54,066 nucleotides of DNA from Streptomyces torulosus (GCF_001419765.1 NZ_LIRK01000342.1:1-54066); one strand, 5' to 3'; positions 26,973-36,645 are shown, counted from the first letter of the stretch. Translations and numbers: made by a program. Notes: generated by a model from the letters alone, not told the origin.

Positions 26973-28055
26973 TCAGCGCTCGACCTCGCCCTTGATGAAC
27001 TTCTCGACGTTCTCCCGCGCCTCGTCGTCGAAGTACTGCACCGGCGGCGACTTCATGAAGTACGACGACGCCGACAGGATCGGGCCGCCGATACCGCGGT
27101 CCTTGGCGATCTTCGCGGCGCGCAGCGCGTCGATGATGACGCCGGCGGAGTTCGGGGAGTCCCAGACCTCGAGCTTGTACTCCAGGTTCAGCGGGACGTC
27201 ACCGAAGGCACGGCCCTCGAGACGGACGTAGGCCCACTTGCGGTCGTCGAGCCAGGCCACGTAGTCGGACGGGCCGATGTGGACGTTCTTCTCGCCGAGC
27301 TCCCGGTCGGGGATCTGGGAGGTGACGGCCTGGGTCTTGGAGATCTTCTTGGACTCGAGGCGGTCGCGCTCGAGCATGTTCTTGAAGTCCATGTTGCCGC
27401 CGACGTTCAGCTGCATGGTGCGGTCCAGGACGACGCCCCGGTCCTCGAACAGCTTCGCCATGACGCGGTGCGTGATGGTGGCACCGACCTGCGACTTGAT
27501 GTCGTCGCCGACGATCGGGACGCCCGCCTCGGTGAACTTGTCCGCCCACTCCTTGGTGCCGGCGATGAAGACCGGCAGGGCGTTGACGAAGGCGACCTTG
27601 GCGTCGATGGCGCACTGGGCGTAGAACTTCGCCGCGACCTCGGAGCCGACGGGCAGGTAGCAGACGAGGACGTCGACCTGCTTGTCCTTGAGGACCTGGA
27701 CGACGTCGACCGGGGCCTCGGCGGACTCCTCGATGGTCTCGCGGTAGTACTTGCCGAGACCGTCGAGGGTGTGGCCGCGCTGGACGGTGACGCCGGTGCT
27801 CGGCACGTCGCAGATCTTGATGGTGTTGTTCTCGGAGGCGCCGATGGCGTCCGCGAGGTCGAGTCCGACCTTCTTCGCGTCGACGTCGAAGGCCGCGACG
27901 AACTCCACGTCTCGGACGTGGTAGTCACCGAACTGCACGTGCATGAGGCCGGGGACCTTGGACGCCGGGTCGGCGTCCTTGTAGTACTCGACTCCCTGCA
28001 CCAGCGACGCGGCGCAGTTACCCACGCCGACGATGGCTACGCGAACCGAACCCAT
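26973..28055 (-). CDS. ino1: Inositol-3-phosphate synthase
   Basis: It converts glucose 6-phosphate to 1D-myo-inositol 3-phosphate with NAD. In actinobacteria this is the first step to mycothiol and inositol lipids. The 360-residue protein starts [20 protein letters not shown] (NAD-binding fold). The conserved [19 protein letters not shown] and [20 protein letters not shown] segments of the actinobacterial/archaeal class follow. The ATG at 28055 has GGGAGC 9 nt upstream. The padR gene upstream has a stop within 45 nt of this start, so the two may be co-transcribed. Confidence 0.95.
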   Translation of the reverse strand: MGSVRVAIVGVGNCAASLVQGVEYYKDADPASKVPGLMHVQFGDYHVRDVEFVAAFDVDAKKVGLDLADAIGASENNTIKICDVPSTGVTVQRGHTLDGLGKYYRETIEESAEAPVDVVQVLKDKQVDVLVCYLPVGSEVAAKFYAQCAIDAKVAFVNALPVFIAGTKEWADKFTEAGVPIVGDDIKSQVGATITHRVMAKLFEDRGVVLDRTMQLNVGGNMDFKNMLERDRLESKKISKTQAVTSQIPDRELGEKNVHIGPSDYVAWLDDRKWAYVRLEGRAFGDVPLNLEYKLEVWDSPNSAGVIIDALRAAKIAKDRGIGGPILSASSYFMKSPPVQYFDDEARENVEKFIKGEVER

Positions 28056-28099
28056 TCCGGTTGCTCCCTGTGTGTACGAGTGAGGTCCTGGCAGGGACC

Positions 28100-28777
28100 T
28101 CACGTGGCGGTGTCGCCGGGCGCATCCGGACCGGGGGTGTCCCCGGGCCGGGGCAGGGCGCCCGGCGCTCCCTCTGTGGTGTCGCGAGCGGGTTCTCCAT
28201 GGGCGGGACCCTTCAGATCACGGCCCGCCCGCTCGCTTTCGATGAGCTCGTTCAGCCAGCGCACCTCGCGCTCCACGGACTCCATCCCGTGGCGCTGGAG
28301 CTCAAGCGTGTAGTCGTCGAGGCGCTCGCGCGTGCGTGCCAAGGAGGCACGCATCTTCTCCAGCCGTTCCTCCAAACGGCTGCGTCGGCCCTCCAGGACG
28401 CGCATGCGCACATCGCGGGAGGTCTGCCCGAAGAACGCGAAGCGAGCGGCGAAGTGCTCGTCCTCGTACGCGTCTGGACCCGTCTGCGAGAGCAGTTCCT
28501 CGAAGTGCTCCTTGCCTTCCGCCGTCAACCTGTAGACGATCTTGGCGCGGCGGCCCGTGAGGGCGGCGGGAGCGTCGTCCTGGGCACCCCCCGACTCCTC
28601 GATCAACCAGCCGCTCGCGACCAGCGTCTTGAGGCAGGGGTAGAGCGTCCCGTAGCTGAAGGCGCGGAACACACCCAGTGAAGTGTTGAGTCGTTTGCGC
28701 AGCTCATAACCGTGCATGGGGGCTTCGCGCAGCAGGCCGAGTACGGCGAACTCGAGGATCCCGGAGCGCCGGCTCAT
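28100..28777 (-). CDS. PadR family transcriptional regulator
   Basis: The 225-residue repressor-type protein has an N-terminal winged helix typical of PadR ([20 protein letters not shown], then [16 protein letters not shown]). A C-terminal helical domain (about 120-190) is likely for dimerisation, and a Pro/Gly-rich tail follows. The ATG at 28777 has a strong GGGGAGG 6 nt upstream. A 23-bp operator-like palindrome 50 nt ahead suggests autoregulation. Downstream is ino1; upstream and divergent is the class A PBP. The ligand is unknown. Confidence 0.92.
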   Translation of the reverse strand: MSRRSGILEFAVLGLLREAPMHGYELRKRLNTSLGVFRAFSYGTLYPCLKTLVASGWLIEESGGAQDDAPAALTGRRAKIVYRLTAEGKEHFEELLSQTGPDAYEDEHFAARFAFFGQTSRDVRMRVLEGRRSRLEERLEKMRASLARTRERLDDYTLELQRHGMESVEREVRWLNELIESERAGRDLKGPAHGEPARDTTEGAPGALPRPGDTPGPDAPGDTAT

Positions 28778-28826
28778 CGTCGCCTCCCCTCTCCTGCTGG
28801 CCGTCCCGACACTCACTATGCCGAGC

Positions 28827-28849
28827 TGATGTATCGACTCGATACATCA
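28827..28849. promoter_or_regulatory. Operator-like palindrome upstream of padR
   Basis: Perfect 11-bp arms TGATGTATCGA and TCGATACATCA around one central C. ATGT...ACAT ends match the PadR operator type. Located 50-72 bp before the padR start in the padR/PBP divergent region. Confidence 0.75.
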
Positions 28850-29150
28850 CGACGATAGAACGCCCCTACGTATGCGACAAGTGGGGGCACGGTGAACGGG
28901 GTCACATCACTGATTGATACGAAGCAAGTTGCCGGATTTGGGGTGAAGTTCGGTGCTCAGTAGGTTTTGACGGTGCGTAGTCTGTCCGGCATGCACACCA
29001 CCGGGAAGCGAGTGACGTTAGAGCACGTCGTGGTCCTGGGTGCGGTACGGATGAATGCCAACACGACCGCATCCGTACTTCGGGGGGACCGGAAACCAGC
29101 CGCCGTTTCCAGGCGCGCACGGGTGCGCCTGCCCGAGGAGTAGTCGTTCG
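28850..29150 (+). promoter_or_regulatory. Leader/promoter region of the class A PBP gene
   Basis: About 300 bp without a convincing gene. It is more AT-rich at 28900-28980 than the surroundings, consistent with promoters. A short dyad AGGCGC...GCGCCT lies just ahead of the GAGGAG ribosome site of the PBP gene. No known riboswitch was recognised. Confidence 0.4.
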
Positions 29151-31808
29151 ATGAGCGAGCACCGTCGCAAACCGCCGCAGCCGCAGGGAGGCGGACGTGC
29201 CGCGGCCAGGCGCGGCCAATCGGCGCCCTCCGGCCGCCGCGCTGCACCGCGGGGCACCAATGGGTCACTTTCCGAGACCTACGGGGCGGGAGGTGATGAC
29301 TCCCCCTACGAGGGACGCGCAGCGGCCCGACGGGCAGCGCAGAGAAGTACCGGCACCGGTGGCAGCCGCCGGAGAGCGGCCGAGCCCGCGGGACGCGGAC
29401 CGGGTCGGGGCCGGCCTGCTCCTCCCGGCAAGAAGCGCTTCATCGACTATCCGCGCGTCGGCAAGTACGGGGCCATGCGGTGGGTGCCGTCCTGGCGCCA
29501 GGTGACGGCGCTCTTCATCGGGTTCTTCGGCTGCCTCGTGGCGGCCGCCGGTATCGGGTACGCCGTCGTCGCGGTGCCCAACCCGGCCGAGGCCGCGACG
29601 GCGCAGAACAACGTCTACTACTGGTCCGACGGCACGCAGATGGTCGCGACGGGTGGTGAGGTCAACCGCCAGATCATCGCCTACGAGAAGATCCCCAAGG
29701 CGATGCGCTACGCGGTCATGTCGGCCGAGAACAAGACGTTCGAGACGGACAGCGGCGTCGACCCCATGGGTATCGCCCGCGCCGTCGTCAACATGGCCAA
29801 GGGCGGCCAGACGCAGGGTGGATCGACCATCACCCAGCAGTACGTCAAGAACGCCATGCTCGACGACCAGTCGCAGACCCTCTCCCGGAAGGTGAAGGAA
29901 CTCTTCATCTCGGTGAAGGTGGGCGCCTCCGTCGAGAAGGAAGACATCATGCGCGGCTACCTGAACACGGCCTACTTCGGCCGTGGCGCCTACGGCCTTC
30001 AGGCTGCCGCCCGCACGTACTTCGGCGAGGATGCCGAGAAGCTCAACCCGAGTCAGTGCGCCTTCCTCGCCGCCATCCTCAAGGGTGCGACGTACTACGA
30101 CCCGGCCGGAGCGACGTCGATCGACCCAGCAGCCACGCCCGAGGCGAACACCAAGCGGGCCACGGACCGCTGGGGATGGATCCTCGACGAGATGGTCAAG
30201 GACAAGCGCCTCTCGCCGGGTACGCGGGCCAAGTACAAGGACTTTCCCAAGATCGAGCGGCCCAGGTCCAACGCCCAGCTGGGCGGGCAGATCGGCTACC
30301 TCGTCGACACGGCCAAGGGCTACATCCTCAACAACACCGACATCACGCCGAAGCAGCTCGAGCAGGGCGGCTACGAGATCCACACGACCTTCGACAAAAA
30401 CAAGGTCAAGGAACTCGAAGCGGCCGTGAAGAAGGTGCGCAAGGAGCACATCAAGCCCAAGCTGCGGCCGGAGACGGACACGCATGTGCAGTTCGGCGGG
30501 GCGTCGGTGAATCCGAAGTCGGGTGCCATCGAGGCGATCTACGGCGGTGAGGACGCCACCAAGCACTTCACCAACAACGCCGACGTGACCGGAGCGCAGG
30601 TTGGTTCGACGTTCAAGCCCTTCGTCCTGGCGGCAGCCATGACCTGGGGCAAGCGCGACCCCGATCTGGACCCGGATCAGGCTCAGGACGAGCGCACCAT
30701 CGTCTCGCCGAAGAGCCTCTACAGCGGCAAGAACAACCTCAAGATCGAGGACTACGACGGCACCGTCTGGACCAATGAAGAGGGCAAGGAGTGGCTGCAG
30801 GCCAACGACGGCGACGAGTCGTACGGCAGCGCGCCGAAGTACCAGATCGACCTGCGTGAGGCGATGCGGGTCTCGGCGAACTCCGCCTTCGTCCAGCTGG
30901 GCATGGACGTCGGTCTCGACCGGGTGAAGGAAGCGGCCATCGAGGCGGGCCTCAAGAAGGACAGCCTCACGGGCACCAGCTTCCCCTCGTTCTCGATCGG
31001 TATCTCTGACCCCAGCGCCATCCGTATGGCGGGCTCGTACGCGACCTTCGCCGCCAGCGGCAAGCAGAACGACCCGTTCTCCGTGAGTAAGGTCGAGTAC
31101 GAGGGCCTGACGAAGTTCGACCACGAAGAAATCGCCTCCCCCAAGGAGGCCTTCACCGCGGACGTCGCCGACAACGTCACCGACGTCCTCAAGACCGTCG
31201 TCGACAAGGGAACCGGTACCTCGGCCCAGCTGGCCGGCCGCGAGGTGGCCGGCAAGACCGGTACGACCGACGGCAACAAGTCGGCCTGGTTCGTCGGGTA
31301 CACCCCGCAGTTGTCGACGGCGATCAGCATGTACCGCATGGACGACGACGAATCCAACAAGAACCGCACGTTCTTGGAGATGTACGGCACGGGTGGCCAG
31401 AAGACGATCCATGGTGCCTCCTTCCCGGCGGAGATCTGGCACGACTACATGGAGGACGCGCTCAGGAACGTGCCTCCGAAGGCGTTCCCGGAGCCGCAGC
31501 CCATCGGTGTGATCGTCAACGACGACCCGGACCCGACGCCGACTCCCTCGGTGGAAGAGAGCCCGGAGGAGAGCCCGGAGCCGTCGCCGTCGCCGTCCCA
31601 GAGCGAGCCTGTCGTTCCGTCGCCGACGCCCAGCGACAAGCCCTGCAAGAACCCGTTCGACCCGACCTGTCAGGACACCGGCGGTACGGACACAGGGGGC
31701 ACGGACACCGGTGGAACGGACGGCGGGGTGACACCAACCCCGAGCGAACCGGAGGACAACACAAGAGGCAATCAGAACGGGGGACTCTTCGGAGGACCCG
31801 CCGGATAG
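29151..31808 (+). CDS. Class A penicillin-binding protein
   Basis: This bifunctional peptidoglycan synthase polymerises lipid II and cross-links stem peptides outside the membrane. The 885-residue protein has a basic cytoplasmic tail (about 110 residues), one membrane helix (ALFIGFFGCLVAAAGIGYAV) and a GT51 domain (AENKTFETDSGVDPMGIARA and QGGSTITQQYVKN). The transpeptidase domain has S486-T-F-K489, S575-A-N577 and K702-TGT. A Pro/Ser/Thr/Gly tail with TGGTD repeats ends the protein. In the first glycosyltransferase motif the usual His of ExxxFxxHxG is Asp. ATG 29151 follows GAGGAG. It is divergent from padR. Confidence 0.95.
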   Translation: MSEHRRKPPQPQGGGRAAARRGQSAPSGRRAAPRGTNGSLSETYGAGGDDSPYEGRAAARRAAQRSTGTGGSRRRAAEPAGRGPGRGRPAPPGKKRFIDYPRVGKYGAMRWVPSWRQVTALFIGFFGCLVAAAGIGYAVVAVPNPAEAATAQNNVYYWSDGTQMVATGGEVNRQIIAYEKIPKAMRYAVMSAENKTFETDSGVDPMGIARAVVNMAKGGQTQGGSTITQQYVKNAMLDDQSQTLSRKVKELFISVKVGASVEKEDIMRGYLNTAYFGRGAYGLQAAARTYFGEDAEKLNPSQCAFLAAILKGATYYDPAGATSIDPAATPEANTKRATDRWGWILDEMVKDKRLSPGTRAKYKDFPKIERPRSNAQLGGQIGYLVDTAKGYILNNTDITPKQLEQGGYEIHTTFDKNKVKELEAAVKKVRKEHIKPKLRPETDTHVQFGGASVNPKSGAIEAIYGGEDATKHFTNNADVTGAQVGSTFKPFVLAAAMTWGKRDPDLDPDQAQDERTIVSPKSLYSGKNNLKIEDYDGTVWTNEEGKEWLQANDGDESYGSAPKYQIDLREAMRVSANSAFVQLGMDVGLDRVKEAAIEAGLKKDSLTGTSFPSFSIGISDPSAIRMAGSYATFAASGKQNDPFSVSKVEYEGLTKFDHEEIASPKEAFTADVADNVTDVLKTVVDKGTGTSAQLAGREVAGKTGTTDGNKSAWFVGYTPQLSTAISMYRMDDDESNKNRTFLEMYGTGGQKTIHGASFPAEIWHDYMEDALRNVPPKAFPEPQPIGVIVNDDPDPTPTPSVEESPEESPEPSPSPSQSEPVVPSPTPSDKPCKNPFDPTCQDTGGTDTGGTDTGGTDGGVTPTPSEPEDNTRGNQNGGLFGGPAG

Positions 31809-31829
31809 CTCTTCGTCCCGGTAGAGGGT

Positions 31830-31843
31830 GTTTCACGTGAAAC
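31830..31843. other. parS site 7
   Basis: Perfect GTTTCACGTGAAAC 22 nt after the PBP stop. Confidence 0.95.
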
Positions 31844-31878
31844 AAGGGCCGCCGCACCGCTGAGGTGCGGCGGCCCTT
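31844..31878 (+). terminator. PBP gene terminator between two parS sites
   Basis: Perfect 15-bp stem (AAGGGCCGCCGCACC with complement at 31864-31878), 5-nt loop. It directly abuts parS site 7. Confidence 0.85.
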
Positions 31879-31917
31879 CTCGTGTGCGGCGGCACGAGAG
31901 CGGGCGCTCAAGAGGCT

Positions 31918-31931
31918 GTTTCACGTGAAAC
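31918..31931. other. parS site 8
   Basis: Perfect GTTTCACGTGAAAC, 88 bp from site 7. Confidence 0.95.
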
Positions 31932-32003
31932 ACAAGCCATCCCGGACAGCTGGATGCGGCGGTCCTCGACGTAGTCCTGGGCACGTACGGCAGGATGTGC
32001 GGC

Positions 32004-33503
32004 ATGCCCAGTGCGGAGACGACGCGAATGAGCGTGGACGAGCCGGAGCCGGTGCGGCCGACCAAAGAGGACGAGGTCGCTGCGGCCGGCAGTGAGCTGA
32101 TCGGCGGCCCCATCGGGCGACGTGCACTGCTCGGGACGTCCTGGTGGAGCCCGGTCCGGGTCGTCGCCCTCGTCGCGATCGGCATGTTCGCGCTGGGCAT
32201 GGTGCAGAAGCTGCCCTGCTACGACGGCGCCTGGTTCTTCGGGGCCAGCTCCCAGTACACCCACGCCTGCTACTCGGACATCCCTCATCTCTATCAGGGG
32301 CGCGGCTTCGCCGACGGGCTGGTGCCGTACTTCGACAAGATCCCCGGCGACATGGAGTACCTCGAGTACCCGGTGCTGACCGGTGTCTTCATGGAGGTCG
32401 CGGCATGGCTCACCCCGGGCAGCGGCACCATCCAGGAACAAGAGCAGTGGTACTGGATGGTCAACGCGGGGATGCTGATGGCCTGCGCGGCGGTCATCGC
32501 CGTGTGCTCCGCGCGCATCCATCGCCGGCGCCCCTGGGACGGCCTTCTGGTGGCCCTGGCGCCGGCGTTCGCTCTGACGGCGACCATCAACTGGGATCTG
32601 CTCGCCGTGGCCCTGCTGGCGGTCGCGATGCTGATGTGGTCGCGTCAGCGCCCTCTGGCCTTCGGTGTGCTGATCGGGCTCGCCACAGCCGCCAAGTTCT
32701 ACCCGTTCCTACTGCTCGGCCCGCTCTTCGTCCTGTGCTGGCGAGCGGGCAAGTGGCGCGAGTTCGGGATCGCGCTCCTTGGCGCGGTCGGCGCCTGGCT
32801 CGCGGTGAACCTCCCCGTGATGCTCCTGGCGCCCGACGGTTGGGCGAAGTTCTACCGCTTCAGCCAGGAACGAGGCGTCGACTTCGGCTCCGCCTTCCTC
32901 GTCATCTCGCAGCGGATGAACATCCAGATCACCCCTGAGACGGCGAACGCGTACGCGATGATCGCCATGCTCCTCATCTGCGGCGGCATCACCGCACTGG
33001 CACTGACCGCGCCACGGCGTCCGCGCTTCGCCCAGCTGGCCTTTCTGATCGTGGCGGCCTTCATCCTCACCAACAAGGTCTACTCACCGCAGTACGTGCT
33101 CTGGCTGGTGCCGTTGGCCGCGCTGGCCCGGCCCCGCTGGCGCGACTTCCTCATCTGGCAGGCGTGTGAGGTCGTGTACTACCTGGGGATCTGGCTGTAC
33201 CTCGCGTACACGACGAGCGGAGAGGCCCACAAGGGACTGCCCCCCGAGGGCTACCACGTGGCGATCATGGCTCATCTGCTGGGAACGCTGTACCTGTGCG
33301 TCATCGTGGTACGCGACATCTTCATGCCGGAGCGGGACATGGTGCGCCGCGCCGGAGACGACGATCCGTCCGGCGGCGTGCTGGACGGCGCGGAAGACGT
33401 CCATGTGTACGGTGCCGCCGCCCGTCCCCCGCGGCACGCAGCGCACTTCGACGGCCCCCTTGTGGAGTGGGGCAGCCAGGACTCCACGGACCGTTCGCCC
33501 TGA
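32004..33503 (+). CDS. GT87-like polyprenyl-phosphate mannosyltransferase
   Basis: This integral membrane protein of about 499 residues has roughly 10 helices and resembles glycosyltransferase family 87, the PimE-like group that uses polyprenyl-phosphate mannose. It has the acidic loop region GDMEYLEYPVLTGVFMEVAA after the first helix, a common site of catalytic Asp/Glu in GT-C enzymes. Other helices include ATAAKFYPFLLLGPLFVLCW and TNKVYSPQYVLWLVPLAALA. The C-terminal 60 residues are soluble. Start ambiguous between ATG 32004 and 32028. The acceptor is unknown; the neighbourhood is cell-wall related. Confidence 0.8.
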   Translation: MPSAETTRMSVDEPEPVRPTKEDEVAAAGSELIGGPIGRRALLGTSWWSPVRVVALVAIGMFALGMVQKLPCYDGAWFFGASSQYTHACYSDIPHLYQGRGFADGLVPYFDKIPGDMEYLEYPVLTGVFMEVAAWLTPGSGTIQEQEQWYWMVNAGMLMACAAVIAVCSARIHRRRPWDGLLVALAPAFALTATINWDLLAVALLAVAMLMWSRQRPLAFGVLIGLATAAKFYPFLLLGPLFVLCWRAGKWREFGIALLGAVGAWLAVNLPVMLLAPDGWAKFYRFSQERGVDFGSAFLVISQRMNIQITPETANAYAMIAMLLICGGITALALTAPRRPRFAQLAFLIVAAFILTNKVYSPQYVLWLVPLAALARPRWRDFLIWQACEVVYYLGIWLYLAYTTSGEAHKGLPPEGYHVAIMAHLLGTLYLCVIVVRDIFMPERDMVRRAGDDDPSGGVLDGAEDVHVYGAAARPPRHAAHFDGPLVEWGSQDSTDRSP

Positions 33504-33527
33504 GCGAACGCGGCAGGTGAGGCACAC

Positions 33528-33564
33528 GAAAGGCCGTGCACGGGAACCCCGTTCACGGCCTTTC
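33528..33564 (+). terminator. Hairpin between convergent GT87 and racemase-like genes
   Basis: Perfect 11-bp outer stem (GAAAGGCCGTG / CACGGCCTTTC) with an inner ACGGG/CCCGT stem. Suited to bidirectional termination. Confidence 0.8.
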
Positions 33565-33621
33565 ACATGAATGCGGCTTGCGGTCCCGCCCGGCACCGTG
33601 TGGCGGCCGGGCGGGCATGGA

Positions 33622-34653
33622 TCAGCGGTCGACGATCCGGTCGAACTGAGTGGTGGTGTGCCGCAGATGGGCCACCAACTCCTCGCCGACCTGCGGCTCG
33701 GGGGCGTCCGCGGGCACGAAGAGGATCGACACCTGCATGTGCGGCGGCTCCGCGAACCAACGCTGCTTGCCGCCCCAGACGAACGGAGAAAGGTTCCGGT
33801 TGACCGTCGCGAGGCCGGCTCGGGCGACGCCCTTGGCACGCGGCATGACGCCGTGCAGGGCCTTGGGAGCCTCCAGCCCCACCCCGTGCGACGTGCCGCC
33901 CGCCACGACCACCAGGAAGCCGTCCGAGGCCGCCTTCTGCTGCCGGTAGCCGAAGCGGTCGCCCTTGGAGACGCGCGTGACGTCCAGGACTGCTCCGCGG
34001 TACTCGGTGGCCTCGTGGTCCCCCAGCCACAGCCGGGTGCCGATCCGGGCGCGGAAGCGAGTCTGCGGGAACTGCTGCTGCAGCCGGGCGAGGTCCTCGG
34101 CCTTGAGGTGGCTGACGAACATCGTGTGCAGCGGCAGACGGGCCGCACGCAGGCGGTCCATCCAGCCGATGACCTCCTCGACGGCGTCGGAGCCGTCGGT
34201 GCGGTCCAGCGGCAGGTGGATGGCGAAGCCCTCCAGGCGGATGTTCTCTATGGCCGCGTGGAGTTGGGGCAGTTCCTGCTCGCTCACACCGTGCCGCTTC
34301 ATCGAGGACATGACCTCGATGACCACGCGGGCGCCCACGAGGCCGTACACGCCGTCGACCGACGACACGGAACGGATCACGCGGTCGGGCAGGGGAACGG
34401 GCTCCTCGGCCCGTCGGTACGGCGTCAGCACCAGCAGGTCACCGCTGAACCAGTCCTTGATCCGGGCCGCCTCGTACGTCGTGCCGACGGCGAGGACGTC
34501 CGCGCCGAGGCGCGTGGCTTCTTCCGCCAGCTTCTCGTGCCCGAAGCCGTAGCCGTTGCCCTTGCAGACGGGGACGAGTCCCGGGAACTGCTCCTGAACG
34601 TGCTTGTGGTGTGCCCGCCAGCGCGCGGTGTCGACGTAGAGCGTGAGCGCCAT
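33622..34653 (-). CDS. Alanine-racemase-like PLP enzyme
   Basis: The 343-residue fold-type III PLP protein has the cofactor lysine K31 in PVCKGNGYGFGHEKLA, the normal alanine racemase context. The barrel continues with VSHLKAEDLARLQQQFPQTR and RIGTRLWLGD. The C-terminal beta domain is shorter and divergent from housekeeping Alr, so racemisation of alanine is not assured. It lies downstream of femX (65-nt gap, same strand). The pair is conserved in Streptomyces, and a role in supplying or modifying the peptidoglycan bridge amino acid is plausible but inferred. Confidence 0.82.
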   Translation of the reverse strand: MALTLYVDTARWRAHHKHVQEQFPGLVPVCKGNGYGFGHEKLAEEATRLGADVLAVGTTYEAARIKDWFSGDLLVLTPYRRAEEPVPLPDRVIRSVSSVDGVYGLVGARVVIEVMSSMKRHGVSEQELPQLHAAIENIRLEGFAIHLPLDRTDGSDAVEEVIGWMDRLRAARLPLHTMFVSHLKAEDLARLQQQFPQTRFRARIGTRLWLGDHEATEYRGAVLDVTRVSKGDRFGYRQQKAASDGFLVVVAGGTSHGVGLEAPKALHGVMPRAKGVARAGLATVNRNLSPFVWGGKQRWFAEPPHMQVSILFVPADAPEPQVGEELVAHLRHTTTQFDRIVDR

Positions 34654-34718
34654 GGCCGGTCCCGGAACCTTTCTCGTGGCTGCGGTGTATCAGAGGTATG
34701 GAAGCAAAAACGGGGGAG

Positions 34719-35840
34719 TCAGCGGCGCGACATGTAGATGTCGAGCGCCTTGTGGAGCAGCTTGTTGAGCGGGAAGTCCCACTCACCGAGGTATTCAGCG
34801 GCCTGGCCGCCCGTGCCCACCTTGAACTGGATCAGGCCGAAGAGGTGGTCCGTCTCGTCCAGCGAGTCGGAGATGCCGCGCAGGTCGTAGACGGTCGCGC
34901 CGAGGGCGTAGGCGTCGCGCAGCATGCGCCACTGCATCGCGTTCGAGGGCCGGACCTCACGGCCGATGTTGTCCGACGCGCCGTACGAGTACCAGACGTG
35001 CCCACCGACGACCAGCATCGTCGCGGCGGACAGGTTCACGCCGTTGTGCCGGGCGAAGTAGAGCCGCATGCGGTTGGGGTCCTCGGTGTTGAGGGCCGTC
35101 CACATGCGCTGGAAGTACGACAGAGGGCGGGGCCGGAAGCGGTCGCGGACAGCGGTGATCTCGTACAGCCGCTGCCACTCCTCCAGGTCGTGGTAGCCGC
35201 CCTGGACGACCTCGACGCCGGCCTTCTCGGCCTTCTTGATGTTGCGGCGCCACAGCTGGTTGAAGTTCTTGTGGACCTCTTCGAGGGAGCGGTTCGCCAG
35301 CGGCACCTGGTAGACGTAGCGGGGCTGTACGTCACCGAAGCCGGCCCCGCCGTCCTCGCCCTGCTGCCAGCCCATGCGGCGCAGCTTGTCGGCGACCTCG
35401 AAGGCGCGGGGCTCGATGAAGTCGGCCTCGATGTCGCGCAGCCGCTTCACATCCGGGTCCTGGATGCCCTTCTTGATGGAGGTGGCCTCCCAGCGCCGGA
35501 TGATCACCGGCGGGCCCATCTTCACCGAGAAGGCGCCCTGGTTCTTCAGATGCGCGAGCATCGGCTCCAGCCAGTCGGTGAGATTCGGCGCGAACCAGTT
35601 GATGACCGGGCCCTCGGGCAGGTAGGCCAGATAGCGCTTGATCTTGGGAAGCTGGCGGTACAGCACCAGGCCGGCGCCGACCATCTCACCGGTCTTGTCG
35701 TCGAACCACCCGAGGTTCTCGGAGCGCCACTCGGCCTTGACGTCGGCCCAGGCCGGGACCTGCATGTGGCTAGCCGAGGGCAGGCTCTGGATGTACGCCA
35801 GATGCTGCTCTCGGCTGATCGTCCTCAGGGTCAGGCTCAT
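34719..35840 (-). CDS. femX: FemX-type lipid II:glycine glycyltransferase
   Basis: It uses aminoacyl-tRNA to add the first (glycine) residue of the LL-Dap peptide bridge to lipid II in Streptomyces, on the cytoplasmic side. The 373-residue protein has the double-GNAT FemABX fold. Recognisable segments are SASHMQVPAWADVKAEWRSE, FNQLWRRNIKKAEKAGVEV and the C-terminal PSNAMQWRMLRDAYALGATV with YDLRG. The ATG at 35840 has GAGGAG 9 nt upstream. The length agrees with FemX. The racemase-like gene follows. Confidence 0.9.
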   Translation of the reverse strand: MSLTLRTISREQHLAYIQSLPSASHMQVPAWADVKAEWRSENLGWFDDKTGEMVGAGLVLYRQLPKIKRYLAYLPEGPVINWFAPNLTDWLEPMLAHLKNQGAFSVKMGPPVIIRRWEATSIKKGIQDPDVKRLRDIEADFIEPRAFEVADKLRRMGWQQGEDGGAGFGDVQPRYVYQVPLANRSLEEVHKNFNQLWRRNIKKAEKAGVEVVQGGYHDLEEWQRLYEITAVRDRFRPRPLSYFQRMWTALNTEDPNRMRLYFARHNGVNLSAATMLVVGGHVWYSYGASDNIGREVRPSNAMQWRMLRDAYALGATVYDLRGISDSLDETDHLFGLIQFKVGTGGQAAEYLGEWDFPLNKLLHKALDIYMSRR

Positions 35841-36067
35841 TCGGGGCGCTCCTCGGGCTGGTGTGTCCCCATGGGTACAGGGGCTCCGGCTCTCGCGCCG
35901 AAGCCTACTGCGCCCTGCGGGCACGCCGAATGGCCGCATGGGACCTCGGCCCCGGCCGATGCGCGGCCGGGGCGCAGGACGGTGCTATTCGGCCGCTTGG
36001 TCCGATGTGGGACGGCGGACAGTGCGAGGCACCGCCCGTCGTGTCGACCCCGCGGCCGGGAGAAGAG

Positions 36068-36382
36068 TCAGCCGATGAGTCCGCCGAACAGACCTCCATG
36101 GGCCATGCCGAGGAAGAAGCCGACGGCCGAGGCACCGAGACCCACGATCAGGCCGAAGCGCTCACGAGTCGTTTCCGAGATGAACTGCCCGTACGCGCCG
36201 GTCAGGATTCCCACCAGCCCCGTCCAGGAACTGATCAGATGAAGGTGGTGGAACATCGCCGTGATGAAGGAGACCGCACCGAGGACGAGCGTCACGGCGA
36301 GCAGCGTGTCCTGCACGGGGTGGGGCTTGTCGTCGGTCGCGAACAGGGATCCGGCGATGTTGGGTCGCAATGTCTGTGCCAT
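36068..36382 (-). CDS. Small hypothetical membrane protein
   Basis: The 104-residue protein starts [20 protein letters not shown]. It has two or three hydrophobic stretches ([56 protein letters not shown]). A strong AGGAGGTG precedes the ATG at 36382. It is divergent from rpsF. No functional family recognised; similar small proteins occur at this place in other streptomycetes. Confidence 0.8.
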   Translation of the reverse strand: MAQTLRPNIAGSLFATDDKPHPVQDTLLAVTLVLGAVSFITAMFHHLHLISSWTGLVGILTGAYGQFISETTRERFGLIVGLGASAVGFFLGMAHGGLFGGLIG

Positions 36383-36645
36383 GGGGCACCTCCTGCGGAA
36401 GGCGGCGCATCGTAGCGCCATACACACCCGATGTGTACAGATTGACGGTCACCACCGCCGAATTTCAACCGGAAGCGGGTGTGCGGGTACTGTGTACCGT
36501 CTGCACCGGTGTCTGCCCAGGCCATGACAGGGAATCCCAGCGGGAACCCCGATTGTCAGTGGTGGCCGATACCGTTGCGTACGCATCACAACCCTCCTGC
36601 CACGGAACGACCGTGGCCGCTGAGTCCGAAGGAGGTGGGTTCCAC
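36383..36645 (+). promoter_or_regulatory. rpsF operon leader
   Basis: 263-bp divergent spacer. Near the rpsF ribosome site a hairpin CCACGG-AACGA-CCGTGG (36600-36616) is followed by TCCGAAGGAGG. Ribosomal leaders that bind S6:S18 have a short stem and conserved CCG; the similarity is only suggestive. Confidence 0.4.

Noticed and set aside
29151..31808. Loss of transglycosylase activity because H is replaced by D in the first GT51 motif
   Set aside because: The catalytic glutamate and the QGGSTITQQ motif are intact, and this position varies in actinobacterial class A PBPs, so inactivation cannot be claimed.
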